From: Pseudomonadota bacterium
GTDB lineage: Bacteria > Pseudomonadota > Alphaproteobacteria > Rhodospirillales > UBA2165
Assembly: GCA_027592155.1 (NCBI GenBank)
Contig: JAQCKY010000110.1
Span: forward strand, 1-6,897
Length of the DNA: 6,897 nt
Reading direction: 5' to 3'
Part shown: piece by piece, positions 1 through 6,037 of the stretch
Layout of the letters: each line of letters starts with the position of its first letter
Numbering within the stretch: the stretch's first letter is position 1
The notes under the pieces: model-generated
Seen by the model: the letters and a program-made list of their open reading frames with translations, nothing else
Database searches by the model: none
Told to the model about the DNA's origin: nothing
Made by a program: the position numbers and the translations under genes

Positions 1-1
1 A

Positions 2-676
2 GAGGTCTGCATTCATACCCGCCAGGCCGCCTCAACGGGGAAAGCCACGACCATGGACCGGCCCGAATGGGTCTCCACCAATCCCCGGAAGGCCGAAGTT
101 TTCGTCGCGCTGACCAACAACAAGAACCGCGGCAAAAAACCGAACGCCGGTGGCGATCCGACGCCGGTCGGGGGCCCAAACCCGCGCGCGGCCAACAACT
201 ACGGCCAAGTCCTGCGCTGGCGTCCCGCAAACGGCGACCACACTGCGCCGGGTTTCACCTGGGACCTGTTTGTGCTTGCCGGTAATCCGACGGCTCACAC
301 CGATGCCAATAAAGGATCAAGCAACATCAATGCGGACAATATGTTCAACTCGCCCGACGGCCTCGCCTTCGATTCCAACGGGCTGTTATGGATTCAAACG
401 GATGGTAATTACAGTAACAAAAAGGGTTTTGCCGGCATGGGCAATAATCAGATGCTGATTGCCGATCCCGATACTGGTGAGATCAAACGCTTCATGGTCG
501 GTCCCAGAGAAGCTGAAGTCACCGGCATTACCTGGAGTGCCGACCGGAAGACCGTGTTCGTCGGTATCCAACATCCCGGCGAAAAAGGCGATAGCCATTT
601 CCCCGGCGGTGGCAACTCGGTACCGCGTTCCTCGATTGTCGCCATCAGCCGCAACGACGGCAGCCGTATCGGCTAG
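2..676 (+). CDS. phoX: PhoX-family (DUF839) alkaline phosphatase, C-terminal part (5' end outside window)
   Basis: The frame is open from the left edge (first full codon at 2) to TAG at 674-676, giving 224 visible residues. The ATG at 53 is internal, because PhoX-like sequence continues before it. PhoX proteins usually have 600 or more residues, so the N-terminal two thirds, including any Tat signal, lie outside. Seen in order (visible numbering): MDRPEW at 18-23 followed by a strand ending in LTNN; PDGLAFD at 118-124 and LWIQTDG at 129-135, typical beta-propeller blades of the family; EVTGITWS at 172-179; QHPGE at 190-194; and a closing Pro-Arg-Ser-Ser-rich strand. Known family role: metal-dependent (Ca/Fe) phosphomonoesterase exported to the periplasm or outside, releasing phosphate from organic esters, usually under PhoB control. 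The active-site half is not visible, so activity cannot be judged. Some DUF839 proteins have no proven phosphatase activity, so the symbol is provisional. It converges on ald. Confidence 0.85.
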   Translation, partial: EVCIHTRQAASTGKATTMDRPEWVSTNPRKAEVFVALTNNKNRGKKPNAGGDPTPVGGPNPRAANNYGQVLRWRPANGDHTAPGFTWDLFVLAGNPTAHTDANKGSSNINADNMFNSPDGLAFDSNGLLWIQTDGNYSNKKGFAGMGNNQMLIADPDTGEIKRFMVGPREAEVTGITWSADRKTVFVGIQHPGEKGDSHFPGGGNSVPRSSIVAISRNDGSRIG

Positions 677-746
677 GCCGCCAGATAACGAAATAATACA
701 GACAATTCCGGTAAGGATTGGCCGTGTAAAGTTTGCGGCGGCTCGG
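677..746. other. Convergent intergenic gap between phoX and ald
   Basis: This 70-base spacer separates two stop codons that face each other. It contains a weak, bulged 6-bp hairpin (CAAT-T-CC / GG-ATTG, 703-720) and a distant GC-rich pairing (677-682 with 737-742). Neither is followed by a T tract on either strand. I therefore cannot name an intrinsic terminator, although both genes must end here. Confidence 0.5.
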
Positions 747-1862
747 TTATCCCAGCGCCTCGGTGGCGGGCTGGTAATCGTAATCCAATTCCTCGGCCAC
801 TGCCTGATAGGTGATCTTTCCTTGGTGGACATTAAGCCCGTTCATCAGGTGGGGGTCGTCTTTCATCGCCGCAACCGCGCCCTTCTCGGCCAACGCCAAA
901 GCGAAGGGCAGGGTGGCATTGTTCAAGGCCCGCGACGAAGTGCGGGCAACCCCCCCCGGCATATTGGTAACGCAGTAATGAACAACACCCTCCTCGATAT
1001 AACTCGGGTCCTCATGGGTGGTCGGGCGGCTGGTCTCGAAGCACCCTCCTTGGTCGATTGCGACATCCACCATCGCCGCGCCCGGATGCATTTTTTTGAC
1101 CATCTCGTGGGTAACCAAACGGGGCGCGGCGGCACCGGGCACGAGAACCGCCCCGATCACCAGATCGGCGCCGACGACATGCTGTTCAACCGAATCCATC
1201 GTTGCGAAGATCGTATTCAGCGTCGCGCCGAACTGCATATCGAGTTCATTGAGGCGGTGCAGGGATTTATCGATTACCGTCACAGAAGCCTCGAGCCCCA
1301 TTGCCATGCGCGCGGCATTCGTGCCAACGACCCCGCCGCCGAGGATCACGACTTTGGCCACCGGCACCCCCGGCACACCGCCCAATAAGATACCGGCGCC
1401 GCCGTTCTCTTTTTGAAGGCAAGTGGCGCCGACCTGGATCGACATCCGCCCGGCGACCTCGCTCATCGGGGCGAGCAACGGTAACCCGCCGCGAAAATCC
1501 GTGACGGTCTCGTAAGCGATGGCGGTGCAACCGGATTCGATCAGTCCGGCAGTCTGGTCGGGCTCCGCCGCGAGATGGAGATAGGTGAACAACACCTGCC
1601 CCTCTCTTAACATCGGCAGCTCAGGCGCTTGCGGCTCCTTGACCTTCACCACCATATCGGCCCGGGCAAAGACCTCTTCCGCCGTATCCACAATCGCCGC
1701 ACCCGCAGCCACATAGGCGTCATCCGCAAACCCGATCCCGGCGCCCGCTGATTTTTCGACGATAACGTTAACGCCGTGGTGCACCAATTCCCGGACGCTG
1801 CCGGGGATCATGCCGACCCGATACTCTTGAATTTTGATCTCTTTGGGGATACCGACCAGCAT
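747..1862 (-). CDS. ald: Alanine dehydrogenase
   Basis: NAD-dependent L-alanine dehydrogenase, which reversibly converts L-alanine to pyruvate and ammonium in the cytoplasm, used in alanine catabolism or nitrogen assimilation. From the ATG at 1862 the protein is 371 residues, the usual family length, and begins MLVGIPKEIK, the family's canonical N-terminus. Residues at positions known from characterised Ald enzymes are all present: Arg15, Lys75 and His96 (pyruvate binding/catalysis), Asp270 (catalytic), the Rossmann glycine cluster GGGVVG at 175-180 and Asp198 at the end of the next strand (NAD ribose). The C-terminal MPGGVARTSSRALNNATLPF block at 301-320 is a slight variant of the usual MPGAVPRTS. 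An upstream in-frame ATG at 1889 would add nine residues, but GAGG five bases before 1862 and the homologous N-terminus favour 1862. The gene stands alone on this strand, divergent from a GT9 gene. Confidence 0.95.
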   Translation of the reverse strand: MLVGIPKEIKIQEYRVGMIPGSVRELVHHGVNVIVEKSAGAGIGFADDAYVAAGAAIVDTAEEVFARADMVVKVKEPQAPELPMLREGQVLFTYLHLAAEPDQTAGLIESGCTAIAYETVTDFRGGLPLLAPMSEVAGRMSIQVGATCLQKENGGAGILLGGVPGVPVAKVVILGGGVVGTNAARMAMGLEASVTVIDKSLHRLNELDMQFGATLNTIFATMDSVEQHVVGADLVIGAVLVPGAAAPRLVTHEMVKKMHPGAAMVDVAIDQGGCFETSRPTTHEDPSYIEEGVVHYCVTNMPGGVARTSSRALNNATLPFALALAEKGAVAAMKDDPHLMNGLNVHQGKITYQAVAEELDYDYQPATEALG

Positions 1863-1867
1863 CGCAG

Positions 1868-1871
1868 CCTC
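1868..1871 (-). promoter_or_regulatory. Ribosome binding site of ald
   Basis: On the minus strand TGAGG ends five bases before the ATG at 1862, which is good Shine-Dalgarno spacing. No comparable site precedes the alternative ATG at 1889. This decides the start in favour of the 371-residue protein. Confidence 0.6.
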
Positions 1872-1901
1872 ACTTTCATAAACGCTCATGGTTCAGTGTC
1901 T

Positions 1902-1931
1902 ACTATACCGATCCTAACGACGCTTGGGAAA
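1902..1931 (-). promoter_or_regulatory. Candidate sigma-70-type promoter for ald
   Basis: On the minus strand TATAGT (1907-1902) matches five of six bases of the -10 consensus. The only -35 candidate at workable spacing is TTTCCC (1931-1926), 18 bases away and a poor match. Transcription would start near 1895, giving a leader of about 30 bases to the 1862 start but only about 6 to the 1889 ATG. Judged by eye only. Confidence 0.35.
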
Positions 1932-1954
1932 GCTGCGCGGGTCTGCTATCGGTT

Positions 1955-1966
1955 TCGTGTTCACGA
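1955..1966. promoter_or_regulatory. Small palindrome in the divergent ald / GT9 region
   Basis: TCGTG-TT-CACGA is a perfect 5-bp inverted repeat around a TT centre, lying 16 bases before the GT9 start codon. It could be an operator half-pair or chance. A palindrome this short has a roughly one-in-ten chance of occurring somewhere in a 120-base spacer. Confidence 0.2.
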
Positions 1967-1982
1967 TGGTTGATGGAAAGTC

Positions 1983-2993
1983 ATGACTGCCACACCGCAA
2001 TCGGTTCTCGTCTATGTCGGCCTTGACCGGGTCGGAGATAGCTTATTGAAGTTGCCTTTCGTCCGCGGGCTTCGAGCCGCCTACCCGGAGGCCCACATCA
2101 CCTGGCTTGCCGGCAAGGACACCAGTGTCTTCGCCGGCGTCATGGCCCCGATGGTCGAAGGCTTGATCGACGAGGTCATCGAGTGTGCCGATATCGGCCT
2201 CCATCCCAAAGAGCTGTTACGGAGACCCCTGGGAGGGCGGCGCTTCGACATTATCATCGATACCCAGCGGGTTGCCCTAGCGACATTCATTCTTTGGCGC
2301 ATCCGCCATCGGACCTTCGTCTCGCCGTTTGGAAACTTTATCCTGTCATCGCGCAAACCGCCGCGCGGGTACGAATTTCCAAAAAGCATGCAGCGCCAAA
2401 CGCTGGATCTACTGGAGATCGCGACCGGCAAGACCATGCCCTCCCCGGAGCAGCTTGAGTACAATATTGACCCCGCAATACCGGCCATTGCCGCCGGCGC
2501 CTTACCCGACGGCGCGACCTATGTGGGTTTCGCCCCCGGCTCAGGCGGATTACCCAAATGCTGGCCGCTGCAAAAATTTATCGAAACCGCCAAGGCCCAG
2601 CTCTCCGCCGGCCGGGTTCCGGTCATGTTACTCGGGCCTCAGGAACAAGATTGGATGGCGGAAATCAAGGTCGGCGTTCCGGAAGCCTTGTTCCCTCTGC
2701 AGACAGACAACCTCGGTGACAAATATGGGTTTACCCCAGGGCTGACCATCGCCTTGGGGCAACGGCTCGCCGTAGCTGTCTCCAATGATTCAGGCGTCGG
2801 CCATATGCTGGCCATCAGCGGCACCCCCTTGGTTTCTTTATTCGGCCGCACCGTACCGGAAAAATTCATGCCGATGTCCCAGGCACTGACCCTCATCCGA
2901 GCCCAGGATTACGGCGGCCGCGAGATGGACTTTATCCCGGTCGATCCGGTAATCGCGGCGATTGAAGCGGCGCTGTCTCCGCCCGCCGCATAA
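1983..2993 (+). CDS. GT9-family glycosyltransferase (heptosyltransferase-like), type without Cys motif
   Basis: The 336-residue cytoplasmic protein has the two-domain GT-B layout of ADP-heptose:LPS heptosyltransferase relatives, which transfer a sugar onto LPS core or a similar envelope acceptor. The N-terminal domain opens with a beta strand and VGDSLLKLPFVRGLRAAYP (17-35). Asp19 sits where the catalytic Asp of WaaC lies. The C-terminal domain has PGSGGLPKCWP (185-195), matching the family's PGx..K.WP donor loop, and SNDSGVGHMLAISGTPLVSLFG (267-288), the variant of the usual NDTG..H..A..G.P signature. It lacks the C-terminal cysteines of the two GT9 proteins in the facing operon. GGAAAG at 1975-1980 lies just before the ATG and the first strand follows directly, so the start is credible. 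Its last 62 bases overlap the end of the opposing AmpG-like gene. Donor and acceptor cannot be read from sequence. Confidence 0.88.
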   Translation: MTATPQSVLVYVGLDRVGDSLLKLPFVRGLRAAYPEAHITWLAGKDTSVFAGVMAPMVEGLIDEVIECADIGLHPKELLRRPLGGRRFDIIIDTQRVALATFILWRIRHRTFVSPFGNFILSSRKPPRGYEFPKSMQRQTLDLLEIATGKTMPSPEQLEYNIDPAIPAIAAGALPDGATYVGFAPGSGGLPKCWPLQKFIETAKAQLSAGRVPVMLLGPQEQDWMAEIKVGVPEALFPLQTDNLGDKYGFTPGLTIALGQRLAVAVSNDSGVGHMLAISGTPLVSLFGRTVPEKFMPMSQALTLIRAQDYGGREMDFIPVDPVIAAIEAALSPPAA

Positions 2994-4248
2994 GCCACAT
3001 CAAAACCAATAAGCCCGGTAGTGCCAGCACCGTCGTAACCACGAAAAAAGTGACCCAATCAACGTTCTCGGCAAGTACACCGCTCGACGCCGACAGGATG
3101 TCGCGGGCAAACGCCATAAAGGATGTCAGCAATGCATACTGGGAGGCGGTAAATTCAGCACTGCAAAGGGACGACAAATAAGCAACGAAGGCCGTCGTCG
3201 CCATCGCGCCGGAGAGATTCTCAAGCCCGATGGTCACGATCAACATCCCAACGTCGTGACCAACCGCCGCCTGCACCGCGAAGACGACATTGGAGAGCAT
3301 CTGCAAAACCCCGCCGTAAAGCAGAGTGCGGAGAATACCGAAGCGCAACACCATCACGCCGCCGATCAATGCGCCGATCAACGTCGCGCCCAGCCCGAAA
3401 ACTTTACTGACCGCGGCGATCTCTTCATTGGTGAACCCGGTCTCGATATAGAACGGATTTGCCATCACGCCGAGATAAGCATCCCCCAGTTTATACAGCA
3501 TGATAAAGCCGAGAATGACCACCCAATCGCGCCGGCGCGCGAAATCGGAAAGCGGCGCAATAAAGGTCTCTTGCAGCCAATGACGCAGACGGTCGGGCCT
3601 CGAACCAGCACTTACGGAGATGTTCGTTTTGACATCGATTTCCGGCTCATGGCTCATCAGCACAGCCACCATCCCCACGGCCACCAATCCGCCCATCACG
3701 CCATAAACCACCGACCAGTCCACGAGAGTGTTGAGCAACAGGGCACCGGCACCGGCGGTCAAAAGACCCATGCGGTATCCGAAAACCAACGCGCCGGCGC
3801 CGGCTCCTTGCTCGTCCTCCTCCAGCATTTCGATCCGGTAAGCATCGATAACAACGTCCTGGCTCGCCGAGAAAAATGCGACCGCCAAAGCCATCAATGC
3901 CGTCAGTAACGGCGCCTCCGCCGGTGAGGTGGACGCCAGCCCCCAGATCGACAGCATCAGCAGAAATTGTGTGAACAATGTCCACCCCCGCCGCCGCCCT
4001 AGAACCCGGGTCAAAACCGGCAGCGGCAATCGGTCGATCAGCGGGGCCCATAAAAATTTGAAGGTGTAGGGAGTCCGCACCAGAGAAAAGATGCCGATAG
4101 CGGCAAGCGAGACGCCCTCGGATTTGAGCCAGAACGACAACGTACCGAACACCAGCAGGAACGGAAGGCCGCTGGAGAACCCCAACACCAAGACCGCGAG
4201 AACACGCCGATCCAGATAAATCCGGGTCGCGGCAATCCAGCCTGTCAT
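2932..4248 (-). CDS. AmpG-like MFS permease (muropeptide transporter family)
   Basis: A 438-residue inner-membrane protein with about twelve hydrophobic segments, spread from residues 17-40 to 400-420. AmpG-family blocks are clear: GFSSGLPFLL at 23-32, WAPLIDRLP at 67-75 after the first loop, SASQDVVIDAYRIE at 127-140, YKLGDAYLGVMANPFYIE at 252-269, and GLENLSGAMATTAFVAYLSS at 341-360. Characterised AmpG imports GlcNAc-anhydroMurNAc and its peptides for peptidoglycan recycling and is needed for inducible AmpC in enterobacteria. E. coli AmpG has 491 residues, so this one is shorter. The substrate here is inferred, and a divergent MFS role is possible. It is the last gene of the operon: its ATG overlaps the TGA of GT9 B (ATGA, 4245-4248) and no strong ribosome binding site precedes it, so translation is probably coupled. 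Its hydrophilic tail (about 419-438) is encoded in the overlap with the facing GT9 gene. Confidence 0.88.
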   Translation of the reverse strand: MTGWIAATRIYLDRRVLAVLVLGFSSGLPFLLVFGTLSFWLKSEGVSLAAIGIFSLVRTPYTFKFLWAPLIDRLPLPVLTRVLGRRRGWTLFTQFLLMLSIWGLASTSPAEAPLLTALMALAVAFFSASQDVVIDAYRIEMLEEDEQGAGAGALVFGYRMGLLTAGAGALLLNTLVDWSVVYGVMGGLVAVGMVAVLMSHEPEIDVKTNISVSAGSRPDRLRHWLQETFIAPLSDFARRRDWVVILGFIMLYKLGDAYLGVMANPFYIETGFTNEEIAAVSKVFGLGATLIGALIGGVMVLRFGILRTLLYGGVLQMLSNVVFAVQAAVGHDVGMLIVTIGLENLSGAMATTAFVAYLSSLCSAEFTASQYALLTSFMAFARDILSASSGVLAENVDWVTFFVVTTVLALPGLLVLMWLMRRAETAPLQSPRLPDRPG

Positions 4249-5333
4249 TCCGGAGTGGCCCCGCCCAGCATTGATTTGAACCGTTCCAAGACTTGATCCT
4301 CATCCAACCGGGCGACGCAAGGATACATGCCGCGCTCGCTTGGATGAATACAGGCACCGAGACACCCCGCGCAGTCCATTGGGGTATAGAGGAACGCCAC
4401 ATTTGGCGGCGTGATCTCTTCCGCGTAAGGAACGATTTCGTTCACATAGGCCGCGCTTGCCAGACAGAGCGTCGGCGCGCCTGCCGCGACCGCGAGATGC
4501 ATGCCCGCCGTGTCGACCGAAACGACCAGCCTAGCCGCCCGCAGAGTTGGGACCAAGTCCTTAAACCGCGATCCGTCAAAATGAACGTTCGGCAGCTCAA
4601 GCAAGGGCTGGTAGGACGGATTTCTATCCATATCGCCGGGGGCACCGGCGATGATTGCCTGATAGCCGCTTGGAAGTTTGCCGACCAGCCGATGATAAAG
4701 CTCGGCGAGGCTTTGTTTTTCCTTTACCGCCGAAAAGGGGATCAGGACCACTGTTGGTTTTTCCAATTTTGCCGGCGGCGGCAAATTCAACCGCGCGGAG
4801 CCCAGCCGCACCGGATCGGCGGTCTCTCCGGTGAGCCAATCGGCAAAACGGGTCCAGCGGATCACCTTGTCGACATGATTTTCACCGCTGTCGTAGAGCC
4901 GGTTGTACAGCGTTCGGTTTTCTTGAAGCCGCGCATCATATTTCCGCCACGACCGCGGCTCCATGGCGATGGTTTCTGACGCTTCGCAGGCCGCGATCAT
5001 TCGTTCGTCGAGCAAGGGATGACGAAGATGATCCAAGCTGATCACCAACCGGAAATTCGCGGCATAGAGTCCGCGCAAGGTCGCTCGGCGGTACCGCCAC
5101 GATCGGCGAAAGGCATCGTGATCAACCTCGATAACCGAAAAGCGTTCGGGAAACAGAAATCCCATTTGCACCGAATCCCGGCGCAGCAGGACCGTAATTT
5201 TTTCGCCCGGTTCTGCCAGGGCTTCGTAGCGGGCAATGACTTGCGCCAACAGAACCGTATCGCCGAGGCCGCCGAACGACACCAGCAAAACCCCGCTGGG
5301 CGAATGGGACCGGCGCGGTTTGAAAAGGCTCAT
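4245..5333 (-). CDS. GT9-family glycosyltransferase B with four-cysteine C-terminal motif
   Basis: A 362-residue cytoplasmic GT-B protein of the heptosyltransferase-like family. The N-terminal strand VLLVSFGGLGDTVLLAQ (15-31) carries Asp25 at the family's catalytic Asp position. The C-terminal domain has VSVDTAGMHLAVAAGAPTLC (271-290), a variant of NDTG..H..A..G.P. After VPYAEEITPPN comes Cys321-X2-Cys324-X3-Cys328-X10-Cys339, closely matching the end of GT9 A. The donor loop usually written PGS...K.WP is replaced by PFSAVKEKQSL (199-209), which suggests a different donor or acceptor. The ATG at 5333 overlaps the methyltransferase stop (ATGA, 5330-5333). GAGG lies only one base before it, too close to act as a normal ribosome binding site, so coupling is likely. 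A stop/start overlap follows with the AmpG-like gene. Probable role: sugar addition in LPS core or another envelope glycan. The sugar is unknown. Confidence 0.85.
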   Translation of the reverse strand: MSLFKPRRSHSPSGVLLVSFGGLGDTVLLAQVIARYEALAEPGEKITVLLRRDSVQMGFLFPERFSVIEVDHDAFRRSWRYRRATLRGLYAANFRLVISLDHLRHPLLDERMIAACEASETIAMEPRSWRKYDARLQENRTLYNRLYDSGENHVDKVIRWTRFADWLTGETADPVRLGSARLNLPPPAKLEKPTVVLIPFSAVKEKQSLAELYHRLVGKLPSGYQAIIAGAPGDMDRNPSYQPLLELPNVHFDGSRFKDLVPTLRAARLVVSVDTAGMHLAVAAGAPTLCLASAAYVNEIVPYAEEITPPNVAFLYTPMDCAGCLGACIHPSERGMYPCVARLDEDQVLERFKSMLGGATPE

Positions 5334-6037
5334 GCCTCAGCGCGGGGACGAAGCAAGGCGAAAAAGTTCGCCGACCAAATTTCGGGAGAACGCATCAGCA
5401 TCTTGGACAGAAACCAATGCACCATCGGGTCCGTCAGACGGCGCCGCGGCGTACCGCTGACCTCCCCATAACAGGCGACACAGTCATAGCCGCTGGCGAT
5501 GGCCAACTGCCGCATGCTCGACGGGGTGTAAGCGGCGAGGTGAGTAAGATCGCCATATTGAAACGCCAACCCCCACGGCGAGCCGACATTCGGGACCTTG
5601 ACCGCAATCAGGCCGTCATCGGGAAGATGTTGGCAAAGGCGCCTCAGCAAAGCGGCACCGTCCGTCGGTTCAAAATGTTCCAGCACATCCCACATGATAA
5701 TGCGGTCAAATCTGCGGTCTTTCTCTAGGCCTTCGATAAACTCATCGATCGAGGTCGCCTTAAAACGATCCGACACGGATTCCGGGATGACGTCCGCGAG
5801 AGCGGGGTCCGCATCCACACCGATAAAGTCGCGAACGCCTTTTTGATCGAGATACGACAAAAACAAACCGGTTCCACAGCCGAGTTCAAGCATTGACATC
5901 GTGTCTTTGCAATCCGCGGGCTGCCAAAACTGGCGGTCGAATAGGCGCGCTTGTTTAGCTTTCAGCTGCGGAACGGAATAGGATTTAAAGCCTTCGTAGC
6001 TTGCGTAAAATTCTGCCCGTTTCCCCAGGTCACTCAC
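5330..6037 (-). CDS. Class I SAM-dependent methyltransferase
   Basis: A 235-residue soluble methyltransferase of the Methyltransf_23-like type often found in surface-polysaccharide clusters. Seen: motif I ELGCGTGLFLSYL at 51-63 (SAM-binding glycine loop), the acidic end of strand two in GVDADP (73-78), DVLEHFEPTDG at 117-127 (post-motif region with the common LEH), VKVPNVGSPWG at 146-156, and GDLTHLAAYTPSSMRQL at 162-178, the DxTH..xT signature of that group. The start chosen is GTG at 6037. It overlaps the TGA of GT9 A (GTGA, 6034-6037) and has GAGGAG nine bases upstream. A TTG at 6064 would give a longer, less likely protein. It lies between two related GT9 genes, so the likely substrate is a sugar or carrier-linked glycan made by them (inference). 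O-methylation of a glycan would be typical, but the acceptor is not visible. Confidence 0.85.
   Translation of the reverse strand: MSDLGKRAEFYASYEGFKSYSVPQLKAKQARLFDRQFWQPADCKDTMSMLELGCGTGLFLSYLDQKGVRDFIGVDADPALADVIPESVSDRFKATSIDEFIEGLEKDRRFDRIIMWDVLEHFEPTDGAALLRRLCQHLPDDGLIAVKVPNVGSPWGLAFQYGDLTHLAAYTPSSMRQLAIASGYDCVACYGEVSGTPRRRLTDPMVHWFLSKMLMRSPEIWSANFFALLRPRAEA

Noticed and set aside
677..742. GCCGCC / GGCGGC pairing as a bidirectional terminator between phoX and ald
   Set aside because: The loop would be 54 bases and there is no T tract on either strand. The short hairpin at 703-720 is bulged and also lacks a T tract.
459..1388. 309-residue plus-strand reading frame across the end of phoX and through ald
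   Set aside because: It lies opposite the clearly conserved ald gene and in another frame of phoX. Its composition (rich in Arg, His, Pro) fits a shadow frame, and no family is recognisable.
1863..1889. Nine-residue N-terminal extension of alanine dehydrogenase from the ATG at 1889
   Set aside because: The family N-terminus begins at the internal Met, which has a well-spaced GAGG, while the upstream ATG has no ribosome binding site.
3256..3909. 217-residue plus-strand reading frame inside the AmpG-like gene
   Set aside because: It is antisense to conserved AmpG blocks, has the His/Gln/Arg-rich composition of a shadow frame, and shows no motif.
3647..4402. 251-residue minus-strand frame overlapping the start of the AmpG-like gene
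   Set aside because: It is out of frame with both flanking real genes, which already join by a clean ATGA overlap.
4293..4979. 228-residue plus-strand reading frame inside GT9 B
   Set aside because: It is antisense to the GT9 signature and cysteine motif, with no recognisable domain of its own.
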